From: Orobanche coerulescens
Lineage: Eukaryota; Streptophyta; Magnoliopsida; Lamiales; Orobanchaceae
DNA length: 64,000 nucleotides
Assembly: GCA_033398695.1 (NCBI GenBank)
Contig: CM065805.1
Coordinates: 75,174,762-75,238,761 of the forward strand
Reading direction: 5' to 3'
A program made the position numbers and the translations under genes. A model generated the notes under the pieces. That model did no database searches. It was not told the origin of the DNA and saw only the letters and a list, made by a program, of their open reading frames with translations. Every line of letters begins with the position of its first letter. The stretch's first letter is position 1. This document shows positions 54,001 to 61,290 of the stretch, one piece after another.

Positions 54001-56498
54001 AAAGCTTGCGACAAATATATCAGCCAGTTTGTGCACAGGAACCTTCTCCAGGAGAACTTTAGCCCTCTCTCCAGTTTTTTGTTTCTAGACAGAGAAATAA
54101 CTTCAATCAGAGAAAGGAGTCAACTGTTACTAAACAAAATAATTGATATGCATCCGGTATCAACAATAACTCATGACTCTCCGAGTAATGTCTTAGCATC
54201 TATCAAGCAATCCAATCGCTAAGCAAAATAACCGAAATGCATCTGGTACTATCGACTACAAATCATGAATTCTTCAGTAATGTCTTTGCATCTATCAAAC
54301 AAGCCAAGCGTCAAATCAAAATTCAAGAGTTACCTGCTCAAGGAAAGATATAAGATCCATGGCTGTGGCCTTGAATTGTCTGGATAATGATATGAAATCA
54401 GGTTCTTGTTCCACTTGACTGATCTCTAGTAATATTACAAGATGGAAGTAATTCATGATAATGGCAAGAGTTAATTTTGTATACTCAATGTCAAGGATAA
54501 TGGCATTCTAACTGAGATTGAAGCAAAGATATGAACATGAGAACAATTTGTTAGTGCAAAGAACACATAGATTGATCCTTTTTCAATCTCAATAGAATGG
54601 AAAAGTGATGTTAATTATTTGAAAATAATTAATTTACACACATGTGTGCACAGAAAGCGGGGTAAGGGGAGATCGGATGTACGCAGCCTTACCCATGTCT
54701 TAACAGGGAGAGGCTGTTTCCGGATGATCCAAAATGAAAATCGCATCGAGAATTGCGTGGAACGACTAGTACTTCATGAGAAAAAGAAGTGCAGCCAGTT
54801 TAGCGAGTCATTTTGTTTTAATCCATTATAATCCAGAACCAAAGAATAAGGAGTCTTTGGCTCCATTGGAAACAATATGGAGGGAAAATATATGGGTAGA
54901 TGATGAACTTTGAATCTTTTTTTACTTTTATTTTTATTTTTATTTCATTTTTCATTTTTTTTATTTTTATTTTTTCTCTAGAGCCGATTTGATTTTTCTT
55001 TACACCACGTACTTTCATTTGTGTATTTTTTTAATTCATTTTTTCTTGATCTTGACGGTTTCAAATGATGATTCATGTTATCCAACCCAAAATCATTTTG
55101 TACTCGGATGTTGTTTTTGTTGTAACTATTTATTTAATAAAATTTCTTCATTTCCATTTAGTTCATTTCGCATATTTGATGATACTTATGCTATGATTCT
55201 TAAAGAAATTTTGGCTCGGCCATATGTGAATTTATGGTCAATTGTTGTTCTTCCAATGTAATAATTGTGTAGTTCATAAGTCTAATTTAGCTCAGCCTCA
55301 TGCATGACTTCTTGTATAACCCCATCTGAAAAACCATATGAGCATATTATTTTCTGTACATGATCACAAAAAGATCACTTGTGGTGCCTTTTGGTATTAG
55401 GTTGGCTTTATTGTGACTATTACTTCAGCATCTTTATGCTCCCAACATTTACCATGCATATTATTCATATAATCTATTATCTCCAATTACTTGCACTTCG
55501 AAATAAACAAGTTGAGAGATGTTTACCAACTTTCTCCATGTCAAGGGGAGTAATCCGGGCAGTGTAATATGTTCCTCTTGTGCTCAGCTCCTGCACACTA
55601 AATCTGCACAAGCCTTCAAGAACAACAATGTAGGTGACCCTCCCACTTGGTTTCTCCACTCCTCTTGACAGATGTAAAGCTCGGGCAGCGACTCCTCTGA
55701 AGAGGAAATGTGGAACAACATTAGGGACCAATAAATTTCAGCAATATCAAGGCCTAATAGATTTCAGCTTCACCAGCTTTGATATACCTATTATGCCATT
55801 GGAAAACCTCCTGTTGATTCTTACCCCCCTGTTTATGGGAGTTGAAGGTTTTCTCTTGGTTTTTCGAGCACCGTTCTGCTAAATAAGTTCCCAGGCCTTC
55901 AATGACAGTTCCACAACAACTGATCAGATCATGTTATTACAAATACTGAAGAGATTTCCAGTTTTGATTGGAAAACTTGAGATACAACAAAACTGGAAAC
56001 CTTTTCAATTAATGGACGAACCATTCTAAGCCAGACGAGGTCCAAAAATCTGTTAATCAAATAGTAATAAGGTATTGGACCCTCCACACATAGTAAAAAG
56101 AAAAAGCCAAATAACACAGAGTTGAGCTCTGAGCTTGGAACTCAAACTGTACGTTAATTGACCTGTAGACGACATGGGTCCTGCGGTCGGGGCCTCGACA
56201 GCAGCATCACGAACCGGCAGAATGCCAATCAGTCCTTTCTCTTCCCTCTGCCATAACTCTTGTTCCACCAACTTCACACTAGCAGCACAAAAATTCACAA
56301 AAACATAAGTAAATCTCATTCCAGATACTGAAAATAGCAGAATCAAATATCAACAAAATTCAGAAGGCAAAAAAAATTCGATGAAAAAAACCTGCTGGGC
56401 GAAGTGCATCTAATACGAATAACTGCACCAGGTAGCAAAACTTTGTTCCGAAAGGGAAGAATTGCAAGGCGACCCGGCAGTTCTACTAACTCCGCCAT
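39821..56498 (-). CDS. LON2: Lon protease 2, peroxisomal (17 exons, 882 aa)
   Basis: ATP-dependent serine protease and chaperone of the peroxisome matrix. Exons, in order: 56392-56498, 56163-56278, 55788-55875, 55527-55696, 54334-54425, 53905-54084, 53738-53821, 52413-52540, 51390-51591, 51096-51302, 50399-50529, 49599-49812, 46759-47061, 44967-45161, 43974-44219, 40184-40285, 39821-39904. All introns are GT-AG and exon lengths sum to 2649 nt in one frame, so the gene looks intact. The N-terminal Lon domain is in exons 1-8, Walker A GPPGVGKT at residues 403-410, Walker B VMLLDE at 466-471, and the Ser778/Lys821 dyad in exon 15. The C-terminus is Ser-Lys-Leu, a type 1 peroxisomal signal, which with the missing presequence separates it from mitochondrial LON1. 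Length is close to the roughly 890 aa of Arabidopsis LON2. Introns total 14 kb and are full of transposons. The joints are my inference; no transcript was available. Confidence 0.95.
40184..40285 (-). CDS. LON2: LON2 exon 16
   Basis: 34 codons, [20 protein letters not shown] then [14 protein letters not shown], separated from exon 15 by a 3.7-kb intron. Confidence 0.96.
40345..40411 (+). repeat. (GA)n microsatellite
   Basis: About 33 GA units preceded by a short CA run (about 40330-40344), in LON2 intron 15 just upstream of exon 16's acceptor on the gene's strand. Read on the minus strand it is a CT-rich tract. Confidence 0.97.
40439..40994. mobile_element. hAT-type MITE in LON2 intron 15
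   Basis: It is flanked by perfect 8-bp direct repeats, CTTGGTAT, at 40431-40438 and 40995-41002. The left end is CTATGTTGCACAGG and the right end, complemented, is CAAGGATGCACGG, a degenerate terminal inverted repeat. The inner ends are GC-rich: GGGCGGGTGCGGGTGCGGG near 40462-40480 and CGCACCCGCACCCGCACCC near 40923-40941. The 556-bp length and 8-bp target duplication fit a non-autonomous hAT. Confidence 0.7.
41150..41260 (-). mobile_element. LINE/SINE 3' tail family B (minus)
   Basis: The + strand shows AACAACTAAGCCTTAG and ATGATTTGGGGTCGGC, the complement of the widespread plant non-LTR 3' end that finishes in TTG repeats. Related + strand copies end at 49316 and about 55130. Confidence 0.55.
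41450..41750 (+). mobile_element. LINE/SINE 3' tail family A in intron 15
   Basis: The last part holds GGCTGCGTACATCCGATC and GAGCCGTTGAGGCATTGG and ends TAATGTTATTGTTGTA, a TTG-type tail of plant RTE LINEs and their SINE partners. The upstream 190 bp match, in reverse, the repeat at 54640-54870 in intron 4. A shorter copy is at 45773-45870. Confidence 0.6.
42770..43050 (+). pseudogene. RTE LINE C-terminal fragment in intron 15
   Basis: Shifted frames give [20 protein letters not shown] at about 42850-42910, like the end of plant RTE-type polyproteins. It is followed by AGCCGACCCCACCATAGTGG at about 42991-43010, the usual 3' end of these LINEs, and a TTGG-rich tail. Only about 280 bp survive. 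Confidence 0.55.
43974..44219 (-). CDS. LON2: LON2 exon 15 (catalytic Ser-Lys)
   Basis: 82 codons from [10 protein letters not shown] to GGIKDK. Ser778 is in DGPSAGVT and Lys821 is the last codon of the exon; their 43-residue spacing equals that of the E. coli Lon dyad (Ser679/Lys722). Confidence 0.97.
44967..45161 (-). CDS. LON2: LON2 exon 14
   Basis: Encodes [40 protein letters not shown] and [19 protein letters not shown], the start of the Lon proteolytic domain. Confidence 0.96.
45620..46018. repeat. compound TA / GT microsatellites
   Basis: (TA)n runs are at about 45627-45673, 45747-45763, 45901-45927 and 45974-45999, and a (GT)n run is at about 45869-45900 directly after a truncated family A LINE/SINE tail (45773-45870). 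ORFs across it (Tyr-Ile repeats) are artefacts. Confidence 0.95.
46019..46338 (+). mobile_element. palindromic MITE, copy 1 (intron 13)
   Basis: The 320-bp element is almost wholly self-complementary, with ends GGCGCGTTCTATGCAGTACC and the complement of GCATAGAATGCGTCAC. It sits in a TA tract, consistent with a TA target site as for Tc1/mariner-type MITEs. Many ATGCAT words lie inside. It matches the element at 47721-48039 in reverse orientation. Confidence 0.75.
46759..47061 (-). CDS. LON2: LON2 exon 13
   Basis: 101 codons from [20 protein letters not shown] to SMLEKVLG, with the sensor 2 helix of the AAA+ lid. The donor GGA|GTAAGT is only about 20 bp from a MULE-like element, and copies of one MITE flank the exon in opposite orientations. 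Confidence 0.96.
47721..48039 (-). mobile_element. palindromic MITE, copy 2 (intron 12)
   Basis: This is the reverse complement of copy 1, judged by the order of the asymmetric centre (the TCTCACAAAAATTTGATGC block). It is inserted in the TA tract inside the hAT element at 47290-48457. Ends are GTGGCGCGTTCTATGC and TAGAACGCGCCC. Confidence 0.75.
48040..48240. repeat. (TA)n and (TG)n microsatellites
   Basis: TA runs at 48040-48093 and 48114-48141 and GT runs at about 48143-48235, inside the hAT element of intron 12. Read-through ORFs are not coding. Confidence 0.95.
49020..49316 (+). mobile_element. LINE/SINE 3' tail family B in intron 12
   Basis: It contains GATTTGATTTTTCTTTATAC, then GGTTTCAAAGGATGCATG and GCCGACCCCAAATCATTTTG, and ends TTGTTGTTGTATA. 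A diverged copy in the same orientation is at about 54960-55130 and a reversed tail is at 41150-41260. Confidence 0.6.
49599..49812 (-). CDS. LON2: LON2 exon 12 (sensor 1)
   Basis: Encodes [39 protein letters not shown] and [21 protein letters not shown] is sensor 1 and DRM holds the arginine finger. Confidence 0.96.
50237..50342 (-). mobile_element. tRNA-derived SINE in LON2 intron 11
   Basis: On the minus strand, CATGTGGTGTAAGGGCATG is followed by GTCCAGTGTTTGATTCC, which resembles a polymerase III B box (GGTTCGATTCC). It ends in an 11-12 base A-run (T-run at about 50239-50250). Direct repeats flank it: CTTAATGGCCGCGACA (50220-50235) and CTTAGTGGCCACAACA (50343-50358), similar but not identical. 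Confidence 0.55.
50399..50529 (-). CDS. LON2: LON2 exon 11 (Walker B)
   Basis: Encodes [20 protein letters not shown] and [19 protein letters not shown]. Asp470-Glu471 form the Walker B pair. The last codon, CA|C, is split by the intron. Confidence 0.95.
50665..50720 (-). pseudogene. copia polyprotein end scrap in intron 10
   Basis: The minus strand reads [13 protein letters not shown] and a stop, then TTGAGGGGGAGTG, resembling the copia C-terminus (SKLGIxDIxAPx) and its polypurine tract. It is a very small relic. Confidence 0.35.
51096..51302 (-). CDS. LON2: LON2 exon 10 (Walker A)
   Basis: Encodes [21 protein letters not shown] and continues to GRLIDGLK. The P-loop GPPGVGKT is complete, and the pore-loop region [16 protein letters not shown] is present. 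Confidence 0.97.
51390..51591 (-). CDS. LON2: LON2 exon 9
   Basis: Encodes [38 protein letters not shown] and [20 protein letters not shown], the region leading into the ATPase. Confidence 0.95.
52413..52540 (-). CDS. LON2: LON2 exon 8
   Basis: Encodes [20 protein letters not shown] and [15 protein letters not shown], with the conserved acidic linker. Ends with two bases of an Arg codon at AAG|GTAT. Confidence 0.95.
52963..53538. mobile_element. hAT-type MITE in LON2 intron 7
   Basis: A perfect 8-bp target duplication, TGCACAGC, flanks it (52955-52962 and 53539-53546). The left end is CAGTGTTCTAAAAATCC and the right end, complemented, is CATGGTTCTAAAAAACGC. Subterminal GGTTAATCC/GATTAATCC and CTAGGCG words occur at both ends. 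It is 576 bp with no ORF. Confidence 0.85.
53738..53821 (-). CDS. LON2: LON2 exon 7
   Basis: Twenty-eight codons, [20 protein letters not shown] then KEFLLRQQ, the long helix linking the N domain to the AAA+ module. Donor CAG|GTTG. Confidence 0.95.
53905..54084 (-). CDS. LON2: LON2 exon 6
   Basis: Sixty codons, [20 protein letters not shown] to [11 protein letters not shown], in the helical part of the N domain. Acceptor GTCTAG, donor GCAG|GTAT. Confidence 0.95.
54334..54425 (-). CDS. LON2: LON2 exon 5
   Basis: Encodes [20 protein letters not shown] and [10 protein letters not shown]. Acceptor ACTAG, donor GCAG|GTAA; ends in phase 0. Confidence 0.93.
54640..54870 (-). mobile_element. LINE/SINE family A copy in LON2 intron 4
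   Basis: Reverse-complement match to 41450-41720, including GATCGGATGTACGCAGCC, GGATGATCCAAAATGAAAAT and AGTCTTTGGCTCCATTGG. It is truncated at its 3' tail. A family B tail follows at about 54960-55130 on the + strand. Confidence 0.6.
55527..55696 (-). CDS. LON2: LON2 exon 4
   Basis: Encodes [20 protein letters not shown] and [17 protein letters not shown], a core of the Lon N domain. I chose donor GTTG|GTAAAC because it keeps frame with exon 5 ([13 protein letters not shown]). Confidence 0.93.
55788..55875 (-). CDS. LON2: LON2 exon 3 (short, divergent)
   Basis: A weakly conserved 88-nt exon recognised by phase and by its end, [10 protein letters not shown], matching the QQELxWHTR that precedes GVAARALHL in LON2 proteins. 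Acceptor TTTAGCAG, donor TAG|GTATAT. Its N-terminal half is poorly conserved, so this is the least certain exon. Confidence 0.8.
56163..56278 (-). CDS. LON2: LON2 exon 2
   Basis: Encodes [20 protein letters not shown] and [15 protein letters not shown], part of the substrate-binding N domain. Acceptor GCTAG, donor ACAG|GT. Confidence 0.95.
56392..56498 (-). CDS. LON2: LON2 exon 1
   Basis: It starts at the ATG at 56498 ([18 protein letters not shown]) and ends CTSPS plus two bases at donor AG|GT. The frame is open upstream, but TTCTGTACAG at 56521-56530 (minus strand) is a good acceptor, so a 5' UTR intron may end there. Confidence 0.95.
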
Positions 56499-56750
56499 AC
56501 CAACCAAACGTAAATCCTGTACAGAAAAAAAAAACGTGGAAATAAAAGTTCCAAGAAAATCCTTCAAAAGAAACAGAACAAAATATATTTCTGATTTTGT
56601 GGTAAATATTAAAGCTATCAACTATGGATTGAGACAGAAACTGGGGAAGGAAGAAAACAGTAGAAAGATAGATAAAAGGGGAGAAAATAAAAATCTGTAA
56701 AATGAAAAAAGAAAAAATATGTCAGTGGCGAGTTTGTGAGGTTTAGGCAC

Positions 56751-57681
56751 GGCTAATTCACGCAAGTGCCCTTCTTCGGTAAATTATTTTCTCAAATGCC
56801 ATTTTTTTCAAATTTAATACTAAAATGTCATCTTTTCATCTTCTCTCTCCTCTATTAGGAAAGTCCCTTATTTTTTATAATTTTTATACTAATTTTATCT
56901 CTTTAATCAATTAATTTTTAGAGAAAATTCTATAAAAGCCACTGTATTTTATAATTTTTTCGGATTAACCACTGAAATAATATTTTTATATTTTAACTAC
57001 TCAAAGTTTGTTTTTTATGTGCACAAGCAGCGATAACATATGAGCATGGGTAATGTAGTGCTTGGAATTCACCACGTCACACCATCGTCATTGCATGTCT
57101 ACAATGAATGTAGTGATTGGAATTCATAACAGCGATAACATGTATTCTTATTCTGATTCTAGGTAATAATCTAAATAATTAATTAAATATTTTATTAAAA
57201 TTAAATATATTAAAAACGAATTTATTAGTTATTTAATTAATTATCTATTTCTAATGAAATAGATAAGTAACTACTTAATTATTTATCTAATTAACTAATT
57301 ACATAATTTTTCAAATAAGAAATTACATAATGAATTAATTAGTTAACTAACAAATAAATTAGTAAGTTAAAAAAAGAATTAGTTAGTTAGTTAGTTTTAA
57401 AAATTAATTTTAAGACTAATTAGTTTAAAAAAAGGACCAAGCCCACTAATTAGTTTTAAAAATTAATTGATTTAATAAGTAAATAACAAATTAGTTGGTT
57501 AATTAATTTTAAAAATTAATTGATTAAAGGGATAAGAAAATTAGTATAAAAATGATAAAAATGAGGAATATTCCTAATAGAGGAGAGTGAATGTGAAAAG
57601 ATGGCATTTTAGTATTAAATTTGAAAAAGGTGGCATTTGAGAAAATAATTTCTCAAAAAATGGCACAGTGGTGAATTAGCC
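56751..57681. mobile_element. MULE-like foldback element upstream of LON2
   Basis: Ends GGCTAATTCAC and GTGAATTAGCC are perfect inverted repeats, and similarity extends about 200 bp inwards (TTTTCTCAAATGCCA, TTTAATACTAAAATG and CTCCTCTATTAGGAA on both sides). Flanking direct repeats are GTTTAGGCAC (56741-56750 and 57682-57691), a 10-bp target duplication. The AT-rich middle has no gene. It lies 253 bp from the LON2 ATG, so it is in the promoter, or in a 5' UTR intron if one exists. Confidence 0.8.
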
Positions 57682-57801
57682 GTTTAGGCACTAGAGGCTA
57701 GGACAAACGAAACTATGATATGTAAATAGATCATAAAACACGTGTCATTTTTAATTTTTTTAAAGTTTTCTAAAAAAATTGTAGTTCATATATATATAAT
57801 A

Positions 57802-59506
57802 CTAATATACCACCCGTATAAAATACGGAAATATAAGAAAAAGTCACATAAAAATGTATAATACCCAACTATTCATCATAAATTTTATAGCAGTTTTTTG
57901 TAAATTACATTTGTTGTTCTATTTACGATTACACCATTCTTGTCACAATAAAAAATTAAAATCTTTCGTGCTCTCCACTGTGATACGGCTACATAAAACT
58001 GACCACGATTGAATAAGAGTGCATAACCATGGAAAACATAATTAGTGGAAATTATCGTCTTTCAAATTTAAATATCAATCTACTATCTAATAAGTTTAAT
58101 ATCATTTGTGGAATAAATACTTTATTCCTAAATGTGTAGTATAATATAATAACTATTATGAAAGCAATTGTACCAAAATATTGCAAATATGCATCATCCA
58201 AAGCATATTAGAAAAAAGAAACTAACGTCTCTCACATAATCAATTATTGTTGCAATAGCACAATAATTCCCTTATTTTTTCACACGAATTTCCTATTTTT
58301 TGAGTGACTGTAAATTAAAAATAATTAAAATACTTATCGAGATATATTTTTAAAATAATTTAAGTCAATTTTTATTATCTATAACCCTATTTTATATAGG
58401 AATCATTCTATTGATGAATATGTTGTTATAAAAAAAATTGCTTACATTATTTTAGGAGGAAAAATTACACGATGATCCTATGAAAAAATTTTAAATATAG
58501 ATTTGGTTCCGCATTCTTTTTTTGGTCCTTTTCTTATCCAAAATGGTTCAAATTGTTAAGTATTTAACGGTTTGTATTAAATGGCCGAAAAGATATAATT
58601 TAATCCTTATATTTGAAAAAAATACATAAATTATTTGGATATAATTTAAAATATAAAAGTAAATCCACTTTTTTTAAAAATATGTAGTTGATTTCAAAAG
58701 TAAATAAATTAACAAATCTTTTAAAATAAAAAATAAATAAAAAATCACTTAAAACAATCAATTTTTATTTTCTGAATATCTCTTTGTACAAAGATGAATC
58801 TACGCATTAGTATATTATTATTAAATTTAATTGCTTATGTATTTATTAATATCTCTTTAAAAATTCATAAAGTCATTAATTATATAATTTAGTAAATATA
58901 AGTTTTTTCATTTATTTGTTTTATATTAATTAAATAATATTTAAAACTAAGATAGACTAATTAATTTATTCCATAGTTTCTTTAATTTATTTATAACTAT
59001 AATTAAAACTATTATTTCTACACTTTTAATAATATTTTTTAATAAAATTATTTCGATTTATTTAAGTGATTAGGACTTCGAGTACTTTTTTAATTATATA
59101 TATTCAATACTTCTTTTGCAATACTCCAAAGCATCTTTCATTTCATTTGATATTTTTTTTATTGGTATACCTTATTATAGTAACTAACTAATATAAATTA
59201 ATTAATTAGTGGAAATATATAATATTTTCGTGAAATTTTAGGATTAAGTTTTTAATATATAGTTCACACTACTATATTAAATTTTTCTTTATTTTGGATT
59301 TATATTTTTAATTAATGTGAATGTGAAACATTTCTGTAAATATAATCAATTCCTTTTTATTCGTGTCAGTAATTGATTATGTGTCAGCTGGAGCATCAGA
59401 GGCTGACACATAAGCACACGAAGTACCAGCAAAGGACATGTGACAGCCGAAGCATGAGAAGCTGCCACTTAGGCTCAACATATTCTGCATTAGTATATAG
59501 GGGAGA
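57802..59506 (-). mobile_element. probable Helitron relic
   Basis: On the minus strand, codons at about 57925-58025 read FNRGQFYVAVSQWRARKILI, like the last motif of the Helitron Pif1-type helicase (QxYVAxSRVxSRKGLKILI). Downstream, a hairpin CCGTATTTTATACGG (57814-57828) lies about 11 bases before TTAG at 57802, followed by T. Upstream, TCTCCCCTATATACTAATG starts at 59506 after an A. A|TC...hairpin...TTAG|T fits a Helitron, though CTRR would be usual. The rest is AT-rich and undetermined. Confidence 0.5.
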
Positions 59507-60203
59507 TATTATTGTAGAACCGGTGATTAAATTCACTGTATAAAATATAATAGATTTTATATTAATATTAAAAAAATTTGAATAATATTTAATTTATATA
59601 TTAAAATTTTATACCAGTTTTCTTAAATTTTTAATTAAATGATATATTAAATAGTTTGTGTGTTGAGAGTTTAATATGTAGTAGTATGGTGCTGAAACAA
59701 TGATGAGTATTGTCTTTTGAGAATGATAAATAAATATGAGAATAGATCTTGTATTATTTCAAATCACATAAAATTAACTATGATATAAAGAAGTCAGGTA
59801 AAATACAAAGAGATGTTGAATAATGTAAGATTAGAAACTAATCACATAGTAGTATTTATAAGGTAAAGAAAATAAGTGAATTAATAACTTTAGTTAACCG
59901 ATAATTATTCCCCCATCTCTAATAACTGTTCGCACACTTTTTGGACACGTATTTTAATAAAAGTTAGGTAGTGAGTAGATGGTGGAAAAAAGAACCCACA
60001 TATATAAGGAACGACAGGATGAAAATACTTTTGAGGAACGGACTAAACTAGCATAATGAGAACACTTATAAGAGACGCGTGGTATTAATTAATTTATGTT
60101 AGTAATAACTAAACAATAATTGCCTAAAAAGTTAAAGTGAATCACATGTAGTTTATATATATATGTATGTGCCAATCTCATATGAAAATTAGAATAGAGA
60201 ATT
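59507..60203. other. AT-rich, no gene seen
   Basis: I recognise no coding block. A TTATAAATAC motif on the minus strand near 59860 hints at an LTR relic, but no termini were found. Confidence 0.4.
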
Positions 60204-60720
60204 TGTTGGGATCGTTAATGAATTTAATTTTAATTTGTGAAATTAAATTTTATAGGATCGATCTACGTTCCGAGTAGATGATCGTGGTATATTCACTTTC
60301 TCTAAACCGATTCCCGGTGAGTGAAAAATAATGAATTAAAGTTTGTCATTTAATTGTGAATAAATGAGGGATGACTATCCCACATTGATTAATGAGCTAT
60401 CATTATTCAAGTTTATAAGGAATCTTCATTATTCATGTATTAATTAATGGCACATGTGAATGGGCTTCAAGCCCACACGCGCGCGTAGCCACTGCCCGTC
60501 CGCCTCGCCTTGGCCGCATGCCGTGGACCTTGGCCTTGGCCTTGGCCTTGGCCTTGATCTTGGACTTGGACTTGGACTTGGATCTTGGCAATTGGTCTTT
60601 GGGTCGTCTTTGGGCCTAGTCGTGGGCTAGGCATTGGCCTGCTTAAAGAATTTTTTGGACTAGCTCAATAATGTTGTTGGGTTGGACTAGCTCAATAATG
60701 TTGTTGGGCTGTAATCTCCC
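60204..60720 (+). repeat. possible LTR relic, truncated
   Basis: Starts TGTTGGGATCG and contains CTATCCCACATTGATTAATG and TTTATAAGGAATC, which resemble the promoter part of a plant LTR, then GGGCTTCAAGCCCAC. No matching partner or end was found. Confidence 0.35.
60527..60599 (+). repeat. hexamer minisatellite (CTTGGM)n
   Basis: About twelve six-base units, CTTGGC then CTTGGA, in a row. A 28-bp direct repeat, GGACTAGCTCAATAATGTTG and so on, follows twice at 60657-60712. Confidence 0.9.
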
Positions 60721-60884
60721 AGGTGTAATGAGGATGAGTAAATGGCAGGTTTTGAATTCTGTAACTCCTGCCATTTTTTCAATTTCGAAACTCCTGAGCA
60801 TAATGCAACATAAATGCCTGTATTATGACAGCCATTAGTGGCTGTGTTAATTCCCTGCAAGTAAGTCTTGTATGAACAATGTAA

Positions 60885-61206
60885 GATCATTAAGTGCTGA
60901 AGAAATAAGAATGCACTTTGTGTTTTCTTTGGTGAATGCTTTCATCGAAACTTAATTTTTATTCGATGCGTTTTCGAGTATTAATCCGATCGATTCTCAA
61001 TAGGTCTTGAGAAGAAATCATATTAACAAATTATGGGTCTAATTCGATAAACCCTTGTTCTTGTTCGAATTTTCATTGTCATATCCGATATTACTTCCAT
61101 AAAAAAATACACTCAAAACACCCTACTCGTAAAAAGCTTTCCGCTATCATACACTTACATATACTCCGACCGATACATATTCACTTTTCCGGGCAAATTC
61201 GTATCA
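60885..61206 (+). repeat. 5' LTR, 3' part, of right-end chromovirus
   Basis: From about 60885 it aligns with the complement of the minus-strand element's LTR: GAAGAAATAAGAATGCAC, TTTTCGAGTATTAATCCGAT, TTCTCAATAGGTCTTGAG, GGTCTAATTCGATAAA. It ends AAATTCGTATCA at 61206. The U3 start could not be placed; upstream sequence does not match the sister LTR. Confidence 0.7.
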
Positions 61207-61290
61207 TTAGTGGTACCGGAGCCAAGACTATTTCCTTGTCGAAATTTTCTTGGCAATTTCTTGTTAAAACTATCTCGAGACTCTCTTATC

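Noticed and set aside
39821..56498. Mitochondrial/plastid LON1 instead of LON2
   Set aside because: There is no N-terminal presequence before MAELVELP, the order of N-domain blocks matches LON2, and the protein ends in SKL.
56343..56621. Longer LON2 N-terminus starting at 56621
   Set aside because: The added residues are hydrophobic intron-like sequence, and a good acceptor lies at about 56521. LON2 proteins start at MAE.
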